This document shows, one piece after another, positions 62,505-64,000 of a DNA stretch of 64,000 bases. Both the position numbers and the translations under genes were made by a program. Each line of letters opens with the position of its first letter. Position 1 is the first letter of the stretch. The notes beneath the pieces are model-generated. The model was not told the DNA's origin, did not search any database, and worked only from the letters and a program-made list of their open reading frames with translations. The DNA is taken from positions 24,571,515 to 24,635,514 of the forward strand of contig NC_081543.1 of assembly GCF_901000735.1 (NCBI RefSeq), in the 5' to 3' direction. This stretch comes from Corylus avellana. Lineage: Eukaryota > Streptophyta > Magnoliopsida > Fagales > Betulaceae.

Positions 62505-63008
62505 GAAAAATGCACTTTACCTCCCTAATGTTTCACTTCATTTGCAATTCGGCCTCCAATGTTTAAAACTTGGCAATGTACCCCAATAAAATATAAAAAA
62601 TTTGCAATATGACCCATCCGTCAATAATTTTCGTTTTCTCGAGAAAACGAAAATTATTGAAAAGACCTAATTGCCCTTATATTTAAAAAAATAATAATAA
62701 AAAATAGCATGAAAAAAACAAAACTGGGGGTGGCTACGATCCACCCCCGGTTTTTTTTTTTTTTTTTTTTAGTTAGGGGCATTTTTGGAATTCCATAAAA
62801 AATATGGGGCAATTTTGGAAATCAGAGAAAAACAAAAAATGCACATGCGCCGCATGTGCGAAATTTTTGGTTAAATTTTATGGAAATCGTTAAACATATG
62901 GGTCACATTGCAAATTTTTTATACTTTGTTGGGGTACATTGTCAATTTTTAAACATTAGAGGCCAAACTGCAAATGAGGTGAAACATATAGGGTAAAGTG
63001 TATTTTTT
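62505..63008. mobile_element. Foldback element with arms of about 110 bp
   Basis: The left arm (AAAAATGCACTTTACC, TGTTTCACTTCATTTGCA, CAATGTACCCCAATAAA, AAATTTGCAATATGACCCAT) matches the reverse complement of the right arm in order, with about 10-15% mismatch. Inside are further palindromes: TTTTCTCGAGAAAA near 62,636, GGGGGTGG...CCACCCCC near 62,727-62,752, and GCACATGCG-CCGCATGTGC near 62,841. It is non-coding, probably a MULE-type foldback MITE. No target-site duplication was resolved. Confidence 0.65.
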
Positions 63009-63070
63009 TTTCTAATATATATATATATATATGAAATGAATTGAGCGACTTTTATAAATAGTAAAACAAA

Positions 63071-64000
63071 TTAAGCACAACACTCCACAAAGATAATTTC
63101 TAAAAGATAATGGGGGATTTCCTCAATAAAACCTTGCTCCATAGGGAGAGAAAACGCTTCTTTCGCAAGGCGGTAGGTTGCTTCATTGAGGTGTCGTCTA
63201 ACATGATTGACTTTCCATCTTTGTAGACATTTTAATACCCCTCGAGCTTCCTCAGTAAGATGTCCATACCGACTCCAACTCCTTCCATCTTTCCTGAATG
63301 CTTGCACCACTTGGTGAGCATCACCTTCGAGGACCACCCTATAAAATCCTAGCTCACGACATAAATAGGCTGCTCTCAATGCCGCAATTTCCTCTACAAT
63401 ATCTGGCTCGGTGATGTAATCTCTTGGTGATGACAAAGTCGCCAAGACCTCTCCCATCCCATCTCTAACTATCACCCGATCCCCATCTTCATTATGTTTA
63501 TGTCCGCAATGGCATCCCAATTTATGTTAACAAAGTCATTATTAGGGGCTTCCCATCTGAGATCATTTGTGTTTACCTTAGTGGCAACTTCTTCTTTCCG
63601 AGAATTTGCAGTTGATAAGCCTCTAGTGAGTCCGCAGCACACTAAACCACAATGATAGACGAGCTGATCTTATTCCCATGAACAAAGGTGTTACGATGAA
63701 ACCATAATTGTCGTGCAACGACTGCAATAAATTCCATGTCCTCTATGTTCAGATGTGATAGAAGCTCCTCCCATATAAACACAAATTCCTCATGATTGAC
63801 ACTCTTTTTTGGTATTTGGCTATTGCACCTACTCCATATGTCTTATGTTGTCGGACAACTCCATAACACATGGCACGTAGTTTCTACCTCGATACCACAA
63901 ATGGGGCATAAAGGATCCTCTGTAATCTTTCGTCAATACAGGTTTGATTTCGTTGCTAAAACATTGTGACATGCTCGCCACATAAAAACCTTCACGACAT
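63071..64000 (-). pseudogene. Second LINE (-): zf-RVT and RNase H, runs off the window
   Basis: Reading leftward from the window edge, the zf-RVT domain appears first (KVFMWRACHNVLATKSN, CPICGIEVETTCHVLWSCP, about 63,990-63,850). A linker follows (EEFVFIWEELLSHL, RQLWFHRNTFVHGN). The RNase H domain comes next, split by a frameshift near 63,490: VNINWDAIAD, then RVIVRDGMGEVLA, EEIAALRAAY, VVLEGDAHQVVQAF and NHVRRHLNEATYRLAKEA. The catalytic D, E and D are all present. The C-terminal 149 codons (63,071-63,520) are open. Stops in the zf-RVT part show it is dead. It differs clearly from the plus-strand LINE, so it is a separate insertion. The reverse transcriptase would lie beyond 64,000. Confidence 0.83.

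Noticed and set aside
1..64000. CRISPR arrays, rRNA genes, tRNA genes, bacterial-type promoters or terminators
   Set aside because: Scanned for and not seen. The introns, TRIMs, LINEs and miR319 make this plant nuclear DNA.

Overview
The window is nuclear DNA of a flowering plant, probably a heterozygous eudicot and perhaps a woody one. It is AT-rich and intron-containing, with long repeat-filled intergenic DNA. I can support one complete protein-coding gene and one microRNA gene. Almost everything else is transposon debris. I found no bacterial-style operon, CRISPR array or new defence-like system.

Layout. Positions 1-3.5 kb hold minisatellites, a broken PIF/Harbinger transposase (+) and a small GRF zinc-finger ORF (-). 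Positions 3,765-6,504 are repeated at 6,605-9,344 across a gap of exactly 100 N. A six-exon BTB-BACK gene of the POB1/LRB family (+) lies at 9,437-15,337. It is followed by a MITE, a 760-bp solo LTR with matching target-site duplications, and CACTA remnants up to a second 100-N gap at 19,408. Positions 22,111-35,157 are repeated at 35,262-48,005 across a third 100-N gap. This block holds two TRIM retroelements, one of them with three LTRs, and several MITEs. A MIR319 gene (+) lies at about 49.0-49.2 kb. Positions 52-55 kb carry SINEs, foldback elements and a GC-rich palindromic cluster. Positions 55-62.4 kb are a degenerate L1-type LINE (+) split by a precisely placed 2,073-bp Helitron. A second LINE (-) runs off the right edge.

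The main structural point is that both large duplications sit with copy 1 ending at, and copy 2 starting at, a 100-N gap. That is the pattern expected when overlapping contig ends, probably two haplotypes, were scaffolded without being merged. Once corrected, about 15-16 kb of the window would disappear. The 13-kb pair then reads as an allele comparison: a 293-bp Tourist-like MITE with a TAA target-site duplication is present in one copy, and its exact empty site is in the other.

The two genes are not obviously related in function. POB1/LRB proteins are CUL3 ubiquitin-ligase adaptors in light and hormone signalling. miR319 represses TCP transcription factors in leaf development. Features in the two copies of each block are listed at both locations, but they should be counted once if the overlap interpretation is right.
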